DNA from: Draconibacterium orientale
GTDB lineage: Bacteria > Bacteroidota > Bacteroidia > Bacteroidales > UBA12170
Assembly: GCA_020718205.1 (NCBI GenBank)
Contig: DYSN01000008.1
Coordinates: forward strand, 1 to 57,994
Reading direction: 5' to 3'
DNA: 57,994 bases
The notes beneath the pieces were generated by a model. That model saw only the letters and a program-made list of their open reading frames with translations, did not search any database and had not been told where the DNA came from. The translations under genes were made by a program, and so were the position numbers. This document shows positions 1 through 7,260 of the stretch, piece after piece; the stretch's first letter is position 1, and each line of letters begins with the position of its first letter.

Positions 1-99
1 CTTGGCAAAGTATTCGTAGCGCATTCCGGCTTGCGATTCGCCGGCAAAGGCTTTTAATAAATTCTGCTCGGTTTTTGTACCCTTTAACGATTTTTCCAT
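1..99 (-). CDS. rbr: Rubrerythrin, N-terminal fragment (runs off the window)
   Basis: Only the first 33 codons are inside the window; the gene continues beyond position 1. The start is the ATG whose complement is at 97-99. The peptide begins MEKSLKGTKTEQNLLKAFAG and continues ESQA..RYEYFAK. This is the characteristic N-terminus of classical rubrerythrin, including the helix-1 Glu (E in AGESQA) that supplies a di-iron ligand. Rubrerythrins are cytoplasmic non-haem di-iron peroxidases that reduce H2O2 with rubredoxin-type electrons, mainly in anaerobes and microaerophiles. The C-terminal rubredoxin-like domain cannot be checked here. A -7-like element lies at 127-135 on the same strand. Confidence 0.9.
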   Translation of the reverse strand, partial: MEKSLKGTKTEQNLLKAFAGESQAGMRYEYFAK

Positions 100-126
100 A
101 GCTCTTTTATTTAATGTTTAATTACA

Positions 127-135
127 GTAAAGATA
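127..135 (-). promoter_or_regulatory. Putative -7 element of the rubrerythrin gene
   Basis: On the minus strand this reads TATCTTTAC, one mismatch from the Bacteroidota -7 consensus TAnnTTTG. It lies about 28 nt upstream of the rubrerythrin ATG. Confidence 0.4.
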
Positions 136-256
136 GGAATAAAAGCAATGGGTAAGCCAATGCTGTAGTTTATAATCACTCTAAAATAGGTTGAATATCG
201 AAAAATAAACTGCTGTAAAAATTCTCATCAGTCCGATTTAAGTGATGATATTAATA

Positions 257-265
257 TACATTTGC
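257..265 (+). promoter_or_regulatory. -7 element upstream of the MATE gene
   Basis: TACATTTGC is a full match to the Bacteroidota TAnnTTTG element, 17 nt before the ATG at 282. The transcription start would be near 271, giving a leader of about 10 nt without a Shine-Dalgarno sequence. Confidence 0.6.
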
Positions 266-281
266 CGCCGAAATCTGTACA

Positions 282-1622
282 ATGAAAGACTTTACTAAAG
301 GAAACGAAGCACGACTCATATTCAATTTTGCAATTCCCATTTTATTTGGAAGTCTGTTTCAGCAATTATACAATATTGTTGACAGCATCTTTATTGGAAA
401 TTATGTGGGCAAAGAAGCATTGGCAGCTGTGGGAGTCAGTTTCCCCGTAATATTTGCATTAATATCTTTTGTTATCGGAATTGGTTCGGGGGCTACTGTG
501 GTCATTTCTCAGTATTATGGTGCGAAAGATAATTTCTCGGTAAAGAAAGCCATCGATACCCTGTATATTTTCATGTTCTTCTCGTCTATTTTGCTCAGCT
601 TACTCGGAATTCTATTTGCCCGAACCATTTTTGAGCTCACCGACTTGCCCGAAGAAGTTATTCCACAAGCAGTTACATATCTTCAGATTTATATGGGGGG
701 AAATGTATTTATGTTTGGTTTTATGGGCACTACAGCCATTTTGCGAGGATTGGGCGATTCAAAAACCCCATTATATTTCACCATCATCTCAACCATCATG
801 AATATATTTCTCGATTGGTTGTTCATCCTGGTTTTTGAATGGGGAGTGGCGGGGGCTGCACTTGGTACTGTAATCGCTCAGGGCGGTGCGTTTTTTACCG
901 CAATTTTTTATCTCAATCGCACGCATACCATCGTTACCTTGCATTTGAAAGACCTGAAGTTTGACAAAAAGATTTTTATGCAAAGTGTCAGAATTGGTCT
1001 TCCCACAGGGTTTCAGCAAACTTTTGTAGGATTGGGAATGGTAGCTCTATACGGCATTGTGAATCAATATGGTACAGAAACCATTGCTGCCTATAGTGTC
1101 AGCATGCGCATAGAATCTGTTCCGGCAATGCTCGCCATGGCTTTTTCGGCTGCGGTGTCGCCTTTCGTGGGTCAAAATATCGGAGCCAATCTCAATGAGC
1201 GTGTTAAAACCGGATTTAAAGCTACCCTCTTACTGAGTTCGTTGCTTACCGTGATTGTCACCGCTGCATATATTATTTTCCCCCGACAGATTGTGTCAGT
1301 TTTTACAAACGATGCCAAAGTAATTGAGGTAGGAGTGGAGTACCTTATTATTGTGGCCCCCTTCTATATCACCTTTAATATTATGTTCGTGTTGAATGGC
1401 GTGCTGAGGGGAGCAGGCGCTACTTTAATCCCCATGTTCATCACACTTATTGCCCTGTGGTTCATCAGAATACCAGCTTCCTGGGTCATGGCAGAGACCT
1501 TTGGCAGAACGGGAATCTGGTGGGGAATACCCATTGGATGGTTTTTTGGAATGGGATTCGCTTATATCTATTATCTCACAGGTAAGTGGAAAAATAAGGC
1601 TGTAACCCGCCATAACAACTAA
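282..1622 (+). CDS. MATE family multidrug/Na+ (H+) antiporter
   Basis: The 446-residue protein is of normal MATE length, with about 12 hydrophobic segments arranged as two homologous six-helix halves. The start MKDFTKGNEARLIFNFAIP is typical of the Bacteroidota/Firmicutes DinF-NorM-like branch. The motifs PILFGSLFQQLYNIVDSIFIG (residues 20-40) and VGLGMVALYGIVNQYG in the second half are the conserved MatE domain openings. Such inner-membrane proteins export cationic drugs or metabolites in exchange for Na+ or H+; the substrate cannot be read from the sequence. It is convergent with the unknown gene at 1628-2113, with 5 nt between the stops, and has its own promoter. Confidence 0.9.
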   Translation: MKDFTKGNEARLIFNFAIPILFGSLFQQLYNIVDSIFIGNYVGKEALAAVGVSFPVIFALISFVIGIGSGATVVISQYYGAKDNFSVKKAIDTLYIFMFFSSILLSLLGILFARTIFELTDLPEEVIPQAVTYLQIYMGGNVFMFGFMGTTAILRGLGDSKTPLYFTIISTIMNIFLDWLFILVFEWGVAGAALGTVIAQGGAFFTAIFYLNRTHTIVTLHLKDLKFDKKIFMQSVRIGLPTGFQQTFVGLGMVALYGIVNQYGTETIAAYSVSMRIESVPAMLAMAFSAAVSPFVGQNIGANLNERVKTGFKATLLLSSLLTVIVTAAYIIFPRQIVSVFTNDAKVIEVGVEYLIIVAPFYITFNIMFVLNGVLRGAGATLIPMFITLIALWFIRIPASWVMAETFGRTGIWWGIPIGWFFGMGFAYIYYLTGKWKNKAVTRHNN

Positions 1623-1627
1623 CCCAA

Positions 1628-2113
1628 TTAATTCCCCAATAATTCAATCTGTTGCTCCAGAAGCTCGGTCAAATAGATTAAAAAGTCGTCGGATTGAAGC
1701 TCATCATCAGAAAAATTATTGAGCAAAGCCTGACTATTTAACGTAAACTCTCCTTTTCTTTTCAAAAGGGTGAAAACGATTTCCTTTTCTCTGTTTTCCA
1801 AAATTATAACACTCATAAGCTGACCCAGGTTTTTGTATTCAATGGGGTTCGATTTAGCCATGACGAGTTCCAGCTGCAGATTATTAAATCCTTTATGAAA
1901 ATAGGTGGTTATTTTCGTGGGAATGGCTTCCGGAATGACCTGGAATATCTGATTTCCCCTTTGTTCAGCCTCAGGATTTAATTTTTCGCCATTATCTTTG
2001 AAAACAATTTCGAATTTATTGGGGGTGATTTGATCCACAATATACAATTCCAGAAGCGAACACGATTCCGCTCGAAATCTTAAATACTGAATGACTGAAA
2101 ATGAAATATCCAT
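1628..2113 (-). CDS. Conserved-looking hypothetical protein (161 aa)
   Basis: I do not recognise a family. The protein begins MDISFSVIQYLRFRAESCSL, has no signal peptide or membrane segment, and looks like a small mixed alpha/beta cytoplasmic protein. Alternating hydrophobic strands occur near residues 20-110 and the tail is acidic and helical (DDELQSDDFLIYLTELLEQQ). Codon use and composition match neighbouring genes, so it is probably real. Two upstream ATGs are in other frames. It lies 60 nt downstream of the small lipoprotein gene on the same strand, so the two may be cotranscribed. Confidence 0.6.
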   Translation of the reverse strand: MDISFSVIQYLRFRAESCSLLELYIVDQITPNKFEIVFKDNGEKLNPEAEQRGNQIFQVIPEAIPTKITTYFHKGFNNLQLELVMAKSNPIEYKNLGQLMSVIILENREKEIVFTLLKRKGEFTLNSQALLNNFSDDELQSDDFLIYLTELLEQQIELLGN

Positions 2114-2173
2114 GGGGAATCATTGAAATCCATGAGAACAGAAAATTGGATTAATTACCGAAATATCAGATGA

Positions 2174-2302
2174 TTAGCGGCTATTGTCTTTCTGATAATA
2201 ATGGGTTTCGCCATAAGCAGAGCATTTCTTGTTCGATACACAAGATGAGAATGCCAAACTAAGAACAAATACGCTTAATAATAATATGATCAGTCTTTTC
2301 AT
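2174..2302 (-). CDS. Small lipoprotein (42 aa)
   Basis: A 43-codon frame encodes a basic start (MKRL), a hydrophobic stretch, a lipobox-like LAFSSC ending at Cys21, and then a 21-residue mature part that starts CVSNKKCSAYGETHYYQ. The layout is a type II (lipoprotein) signal followed by a tiny surface peptide. From memory, many Bacteroidota genomes have such peptides with a KKC-x-AY core; their function is unknown. The start is the only ATG in frame. It precedes the 161-aa unknown gene on the same strand. It is easily missed by gene callers because of its size. Confidence 0.65.
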   Translation of the reverse strand: MKRLIILLLSVFVLSLAFSSCVSNKKCSAYGETHYYQKDNSR

Positions 2303-2465
2303 TGATGTGATTATTTATTGTTTCTGATTTGGCGCTAAAATAATCATTTTTTAATTTCATTGCTGCTATTAAAAATAATTGTAGCTAATATTTCTCAATA
2401 ACGAATTGTTAACTGGATTATTCTCCGAAAAGCACCAAATTGCTGCCCTGAGCCTGTAATTATTT

Positions 2466-2474
2466 TACCTTTGC
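2466..2474 (+). promoter_or_regulatory. -7 element abutting the first ung ATG
   Basis: TACCTTTGC matches the TAnnTTTG consensus and ends one base before the first ATG (2476). Transcription would start around 2480, which argues for the second ATG at 2491 as the real start. Confidence 0.5.
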
Positions 2475-2475
2475 G

Positions 2476-3171
2476 ATGAAGAAAAAATCTATGAGCTCAA
2501 AAAAAATTGACATTGATGCCGAATGGTTCGAAGTTCTAAAGGATCAATTCCATATGCCTTATTTCGACCAATTAAAAAATTTCCTGATTTCAGAAAAACA
2601 ACAATTTTCGGTCTATCCTCCCGGAAACCAGATATTTGCAGCTTTTAATCTCACAAATTTTAGCCGGGTAAAAGTGGTAATATTGGGGCAGGATCCTTAT
2701 CATGGACCAGGGCAGGCTCATGGGCTCTGCTTTTCTGTTTCTCCAGGCATTCCGCATCCACCTTCTCTTCAGAACATTTTTAAGGAGCTTCAAAGCGACC
2801 TGGGATTTCCCTATCCGAAATCGGGAAATTTAGAACTCTGGGCCCGTCAGGGAGTTTTTTTACTCAACGCCACTTTAACGGTGAGGGCATCTATGGCCGG
2901 ATCCCACCAAAAAAAAGGATGGGAGCTTTTTACCGACGAAGTTATTAGCCAATTATCACAGCATAAAACAGGACTCGTATTTATACTTTGGGGGAGCTAT
3001 GCTCAGGCCAAAAGCAAACTCATTGATGCAAAAAAACATCATATTATTCGCTCGGTTCACCCTTCGCCACTATCCGTTTATCGGGGTTTTTTTGGTTCCA
3101 AACCCTTCAGCAAAACCAATAACTTGCTCATAAAAGATGGGAAATCGCCCATCGATTGGCAAATTTTGTAA
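2476..3171 (+). CDS. ung: Uracil-DNA glycosylase, family 1 (UNG)
   Basis: This cytoplasmic base-excision repair enzyme removes uracil from DNA. The 231-residue frame carries both UNG hallmarks: the water-activating loop GQDPYHG at residues 71-77 (catalytic Asp73) and the DNA-intercalation loop HPSPLS at 195-200 (His195). Conserved FSV, FLLNATLTV and LWG segments lie between. Length matches bacterial UNG. The start is ambiguous: the -7 element ends at 2474, so initiation at ATG 2491 (MSSKKIDIDAEWFEV), giving 226 aa, is more consistent with the promoter. No partner gene is adjacent. Confidence 0.96.
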   Translation: MKKKSMSSKKIDIDAEWFEVLKDQFHMPYFDQLKNFLISEKQQFSVYPPGNQIFAAFNLTNFSRVKVVILGQDPYHGPGQAHGLCFSVSPGIPHPPSLQNIFKELQSDLGFPYPKSGNLELWARQGVFLLNATLTVRASMAGSHQKKGWELFTDEVISQLSQHKTGLVFILWGSYAQAKSKLIDAKKHHIIRSVHPSPLSVYRGFFGSKPFSKTNNLLIKDGKSPIDWQIL

Positions 3172-3285
3172 ATTTTCGGAATTATTATTTCGATGTAAAT
3201 GATTGATGGTTAGTCAGAAAATGGATGAAGCCACTCTAATTTCTATTTTTTTTTTGGCTCATGTTTATTTATTCTTAAATAATTG

Positions 3286-3294
3286 TATATTTGC
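3286..3294 (+). promoter_or_regulatory. -7 element of the initiator tRNA gene
   Basis: TATATTTGC fits TAnnTTTG and lies 16 nt before the mature 5' end of the tRNA, a suitable distance for a short pre-tRNA leader. Confidence 0.6.
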
Positions 3295-3310
3295 ACCCAC
3301 AAAACAACAT

Positions 3311-3382
<72 letters not shown>

Positions 3383-3391
3383 CTCAAAGAA

Positions 3392-3421
3392 AAACCGGCT
3401 TATTCAAGTCAGTTTTTTTTA
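3392..3421 (+). terminator. Intrinsic terminator after tRNA-fMet
   Basis: Stem AAACCGGCTT/AAGTCAGTTT (one mismatch, one wobble) with loop ATTC is followed by a run of T, 10 nt after the tRNA. Confidence 0.65.
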
Positions 3422-3521
3422 TTTTACGCCCGGCCCTTATCCTCTTAAATTTCTTTTATTCAGGTGTTTTTGCATATTCAAATTCAGAATTTTACTGAAC
3501 AAGGGGTAAAAGAATCAATAG

Positions 3522-3530
3522 TATATTTGC
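3522..3530 (+). promoter_or_regulatory. -7 element of gdhA
   Basis: TATATTTGC is a full consensus match 24 nt before the gdhA ATG at 3555. Confidence 0.6.
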
Positions 3531-3554
3531 AGTCTATTTTAAAACAGAAATAAA

Positions 3555-4892
3555 ATGGATTTACAAAAATTTATGAATAACCTGGTGGCAAAACATCCGG
3601 GAGAAAAAGAATATCTTCAAGCAGTTCGCGAAGTTTTAGAATCATTGGAAGAGGTATTAGATGCCAATCCACAGTTTGAAGCCGCTGGTATACTAGACAG
3701 AATTGTAGAACCCGACAGAATTTTAACCTTCAAGGTGCCATGGGTCGACGATCATGGTAAAGTTCAGGTCAACTTAGGTTACAGAGTTCAGTTCAATAAT
3801 GCAATTGGTCCATATAAGGGTGGTTTGCGTTTTCACCCAAGTGTTAACTTAAGTATCCTTAAATTTCTGGGATTTGAGCAAATTTTCAAAAATTCATTAA
3901 CTACATTACCCATGGGAGGTGGTAAAGGTGGCTCCGACTTCAATCCAAAAGGTCGCAGCGATGCCGAAGTTATGCGTTTCTGTCAGGCTTTCATGCTCGA
4001 ATTGTGGAGAATGATAGGTCCCGAAACCGATGTACCTGCCGGTGATATTGGCGTTGGTGGTCGCGAAATTGGATTCCTCTATGGAATGTATAAAAAACTT
4101 GCCCATGAAAACACCGGTGTTTTAACTGGTAAAGGTATCAATTGGGGTGGTTCCTTAATTCGTCCCGAAGCTACCGGTTTTGGCGCTACTTACTTTGCTA
4201 AAGAAATGCTCGCTACCAAAGGTCAAACTTTTGCCGGCAAAACTGTGGCTGTTTCCGGTTTCGGTAACGTGTCATGGGGTGTTGTAACCAAAGTAACCGA
4301 ATTGGGTGGTAAAGTTGTAACAATCTCTGGCCCCGATGGATATATCTACGATCCTAATGGTATCAGTGGTGAGAAAATCGACTATATGCTGGAGCTTAGA
4401 GCTTCTAATATGGATGTGGTTGCTCCTTATGCCGACGAGTTCCCGGGTTCTGAATTCCATGCCGGAAAACGTCCTTGGGAAGTAAAAGCCGATGTGGCTA
4501 TGCCTTGTGCAACTCAGAATGAACTGGGTGTTGACGATGCTAAAAAACTGGTTGCCAACGGTGTAACCTGTGTTGCCGAAGGTGCTAATATGCCTTGTAC
4601 TCCCGAAGCTGTGGAAACTTTCCAACATGCTAAAGTTCTATTTGGCCCCGGAAAAGCTGTTAATGCTGGTGGTGTTGCCACTTCTGGCTTGGAAATGACT
4701 CAAAATTCCATTAAAATGGGTTGGACTTCGGAAGAAGTTGATGCCAAATTACACCATATCATGGTTAGCATTCACAACTCCTGCGTGAAGTATGGAACCG
4801 AAAAAGATGGATATATCAACTATGTAAAAGGTGCCAATATTGCGGGTTTCCTTAAAGTTGCCAATTCAATGCTGGATCAGGGTATTCTCTAA
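3555..4892 (+). CDS. gdhA: Glutamate dehydrogenase, hexameric NADP-type
   Basis: It interconverts 2-oxoglutarate plus ammonium and glutamate in the cytoplasm. At 445 residues it is the standard length of the ~50-kDa hexameric family. Visible motifs are the substrate segment GPYKGGLRFHPSVN (residues 85-98), the catalytic-lysine loop LPMGGGKGGSDFNPKG (Lys124), PAGDIGVGGREIG, and the Rossmann dinucleotide fold starting KTVAVSGFGNV. The family relationship (E. coli GdhA-like, VSGFGNV fold) suggests NADP(H) preference and a mainly biosynthetic role, but some Bacteroidota have dual-specific enzymes. It is a single-gene transcription unit with its own promoter and a strong terminator at 4911-4951. 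Codon use is biased toward frequent codons, fitting high expression. Confidence 0.97.
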   Translation: MDLQKFMNNLVAKHPGEKEYLQAVREVLESLEEVLDANPQFEAAGILDRIVEPDRILTFKVPWVDDHGKVQVNLGYRVQFNNAIGPYKGGLRFHPSVNLSILKFLGFEQIFKNSLTTLPMGGGKGGSDFNPKGRSDAEVMRFCQAFMLELWRMIGPETDVPAGDIGVGGREIGFLYGMYKKLAHENTGVLTGKGINWGGSLIRPEATGFGATYFAKEMLATKGQTFAGKTVAVSGFGNVSWGVVTKVTELGGKVVTISGPDGYIYDPNGISGEKIDYMLELRASNMDVVAPYADEFPGSEFHAGKRPWEVKADVAMPCATQNELGVDDAKKLVANGVTCVAEGANMPCTPEAVETFQHAKVLFGPGKAVNAGGVATSGLEMTQNSIKMGWTSEEVDAKLHHIMVSIHNSCVKYGTEKDGYINYVKGANIAGFLKVANSMLDQGIL

Positions 4893-4910
4893 TATTCAGA
4901 TATTTAAATA

Positions 4911-4951
4911 AAAAACTGCCATGCAATTTATTTTGTATGGCAGTTTTTTTT
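4911..4951 (+). terminator. Intrinsic terminator of gdhA
   Basis: Stem AAACTGCCAT/ATGGCAGTTT is followed by eight T, 19 nt after the gdhA stop. Confidence 0.9.
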
Positions 4952-5047
4952 ATTTCTAATGAAAGCAAAATGAGCAAACATAATCACACTTAACAAACTT
5001 ACACCTGCATTGACGAATTCGTCATTGCCCTTCCATATTCCCTAGGT

Positions 5048-5055
5048 TAGTTTTG
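5048..5055 (+). promoter_or_regulatory. -7 element of the LruC lipoprotein gene
   Basis: TAGTTTTG fits TAnnTTTG and lies 15-21 nt before the candidate ATGs at 5070 and 5076. Confidence 0.5.
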
Positions 5056-5069
5056 TCAATAAAAAATCA

Positions 5070-7142
5070 ATGACCATGAAAACAATTATTAAAACCGGGA
5101 AATTATTGCTCTTAGCAATTTCCATCATTAGCATGGGTGCTTGTCAAAAAAAGCTTGATAAAGTGACTGATAACGATATCACCAACCCCGCCAACCAGAA
5201 TATGGACAATCTTCAGGCATCTCCATCCTTCAACTGGGAAAACTCTCAAACAGCTACTGTAATCATCTACACCAAAGACAATGCAGATAACCCTGTTGCC
5301 AATGTGAAAGTGAGTGTATTAAGCGATTTTGAAGAAAACAATGGTCGCGAAATAATTAATGGTGTAACCAACGACCAGGGAGTTCTGGAGTTGGATTATA
5401 ATTTTGAAGCCGATATGCAGGAAGTGGTAGTAGCCACCGATTTTATAGGCTTCATACCGTCTGCCAAAGTTCCTGTTATCGATGGGAAAGTGGTTTTTAC
5501 TTTTGGTGGTTCCCGCCAAACTTCACTAAAACAAGAGTTTATAGAAGCTCCCGTGAAGACAATTATTGAAAACACACTCAAAAACACCTTAAATACCAAT
5601 GTTCAGATTAATTATATCGGTACCTATAATAATATTGGTGTGCCCAATTACCTTGAACCAGAAGGCGATTATTTAAGCCCTGCTTTTTTACATGATATTA
5701 ATTCTGCTTTGCCTGAACACCTGCAAGTACCTCAGTACCATCCTGAATACCTCATGGGTGTGAACGAACACAATCTGATTGTTTTAGACGATGCTGATGT
5801 ATGGATTACTTTCGTTACAGAAGGTGCCGGTTATAAAAACGTTTTGGCTTATTATACCTATGACAGAGATTTTCCTCCTTCATCTCCACAGGAAATCACA
5901 GAGTGCACAGTCATTTTTCCAAATGCATCATTGAATGGTGCAGGAGGTGGATTGTTTGCCGGGGATAAAGTATATCTGGGAACATTTTCTGCTAATACAG
6001 TAATTGGTTGGATGCTCTTTAGAAACGGATGGAATTCAACCACTCAGCAATCAACTGAAGGGTTAGGTTTACTCTACTCAAATTTAGAACTGAACCCGGA
6101 ACCAATCCTGACCAACAAACAGCACTGTGTTACCCTCTACGACGAAGAACGTGAATTATTCGTCATTGGTTTCGAAGATATGATTAGACCTGCTTGTGAT
6201 AATGACTTCAATGATGCCGTTTTCTACGCTACTGCCAATCCTATTGAAAATATAGAAATCGAAAATATTCAACCCGCTTATCCCGATCCTATTGATACAG
6301 ATGGCGATGGAATCTATGACAATTTCGATGACTATCCTACTGATCCTGAATTGGCTTTCGATAATTATTATGCCAGCAGCGGATTATTTGGTACTTTGGC
6401 CTTCGAAGATTTATGGCCAGCCAAAGGCGACTATGATTTCAACGATTTGGTTATTGACTATAACTACAACCGCATCACCAATGCTCAAAACGAAGTGGTT
6501 ACATTGAGAGGCAAATTTGTGGTACGAGCCATTGGAGCCAGCTTTAAAAACGGATTCGGTTTCACCATCGAAGGTTTAGACCCATCCGCCATTGCCAGCA
6601 TCGAAGGAACTCAGCTTCTTGAAGATTACATTATTACCTCGGCCAATGGAACCGAAGCCAACCAAACCGATGCCACCATCATCGTGTTCGACAATGCCTG
6701 GAATCATGGCCACGGCAATACCCGCACAGATCAGGCATTTATAGCACCCGATACCATCACCGTTGATATTCACATGGTTAACCCCATTCCTGTGGACGAG
6801 TTCGGAAATGCCCCCTTCAATCCTTTCATCATAGTGAATATGAACAGAGGAAAAGAAGTCCATCTTCCCGACTATCAACCCACCGATTTAGTGGACGAAA
6901 GCTATTTTGGTCAATCGTTCGACGACAGTCAGCCCGCCAATGGCAAATATTATAAAACAGTAGAAAACCTTCCATGGGCTTTGAATTTCCCAAGTAAATT
7001 CGATTACCCCATCGAAACGGTGAGCATAGATTTGGGTCACTTGAAGTTTATCCCCTGGGTTCTAAGCAATGGATCAGAATACAAAGATTGGTATAAGGAT
7101 TTGGATGGCTATAGAAATGACGCAAACATTTATCAGGAATAG
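5070..7142 (+). CDS. LruC domain-containing lipoprotein
   Basis: This 690-residue secreted protein has a lipoprotein signal ending ISMGAC (Cys25); ATG 5076 (MKTIIK) is an equally good start. Residues ~45-160 look like a carboxypeptidase-regulatory/Ig-like beta domain (TATVIIYTKDNADNPVANVK). The central part contains an acidic block typical of LruC/DUF4114 proteins, FEDMIRPACDNDFNDAVF, followed by a calcium-binding TSP3-like loop DTDGDGIYDNFDDYPTDP near residue 410. The C-terminal ~250 residues open with a second acidic block, WPAKGDYDFNDLVIDYNYN, as in LruC/DUF4842 domains. The family is found on the surface of Bacteroidota and in Leptospira; its function is unknown. The many Asp/Asn-rich loops suggest Ca2+ binding. 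It stands alone between terminators, so it gives no operon clue. Confidence 0.85.
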   Translation: MTMKTIIKTGKLLLLAISIISMGACQKKLDKVTDNDITNPANQNMDNLQASPSFNWENSQTATVIIYTKDNADNPVANVKVSVLSDFEENNGREIINGVTNDQGVLELDYNFEADMQEVVVATDFIGFIPSAKVPVIDGKVVFTFGGSRQTSLKQEFIEAPVKTIIENTLKNTLNTNVQINYIGTYNNIGVPNYLEPEGDYLSPAFLHDINSALPEHLQVPQYHPEYLMGVNEHNLIVLDDADVWITFVTEGAGYKNVLAYYTYDRDFPPSSPQEITECTVIFPNASLNGAGGGLFAGDKVYLGTFSANTVIGWMLFRNGWNSTTQQSTEGLGLLYSNLELNPEPILTNKQHCVTLYDEERELFVIGFEDMIRPACDNDFNDAVFYATANPIENIEIENIQPAYPDPIDTDGDGIYDNFDDYPTDPELAFDNYYASSGLFGTLAFEDLWPAKGDYDFNDLVIDYNYNRITNAQNEVVTLRGKFVVRAIGASFKNGFGFTIEGLDPSAIASIEGTQLLEDYIITSANGTEANQTDATIIVFDNAWNHGHGNTRTDQAFIAPDTITVDIHMVNPIPVDEFGNAPFNPFIIVNMNRGKEVHLPDYQPTDLVDESYFGQSFDDSQPANGKYYKTVENLPWALNFPSKFDYPIETVSIDLGHLKFIPWVLSNGSEYKDWYKDLDGYRNDANIYQE

Positions 7143-7170
7143 AATTTGATTAGGTCATTTGATTTTCATT

Positions 7171-7199
7171 AAAGCTGCTCTCTTTGGGGCAGCTTTTTT
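7171..7199 (+). terminator. Intrinsic terminator of the LruC gene
   Basis: Stem AAAGCTGC/GCAGCTTT is followed by T residues, 28 nt after the stop. It also shows that an open frame starting at 7159 cannot be the true start of the next gene. Confidence 0.85.
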
Positions 7200-7222
7200 C
7201 GTTGTATTCCCGTCAAATTGCC

Positions 7223-7230
7223 TATATTCG
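7223..7230 (+). promoter_or_regulatory. -7-like element (TTCG variant) of the acyl-CoA synthetase gene
   Basis: TATATTCG differs from TAnnTTTG at one position and lies 30 nt before ATG 7261. The same TTCG variant occurs before gyrA and arcC. Confidence 0.4.
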
Positions 7231-7260
7231 CTCCATTATTTTTATCAAATAATTACAAAT

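Noticed and set aside
7159..7260. Upstream in-frame start of the acyl-CoA synthetase
   Set aside because: It lies before and inside the terminator of the previous gene and gives a hydrophobic extension unlike the family.
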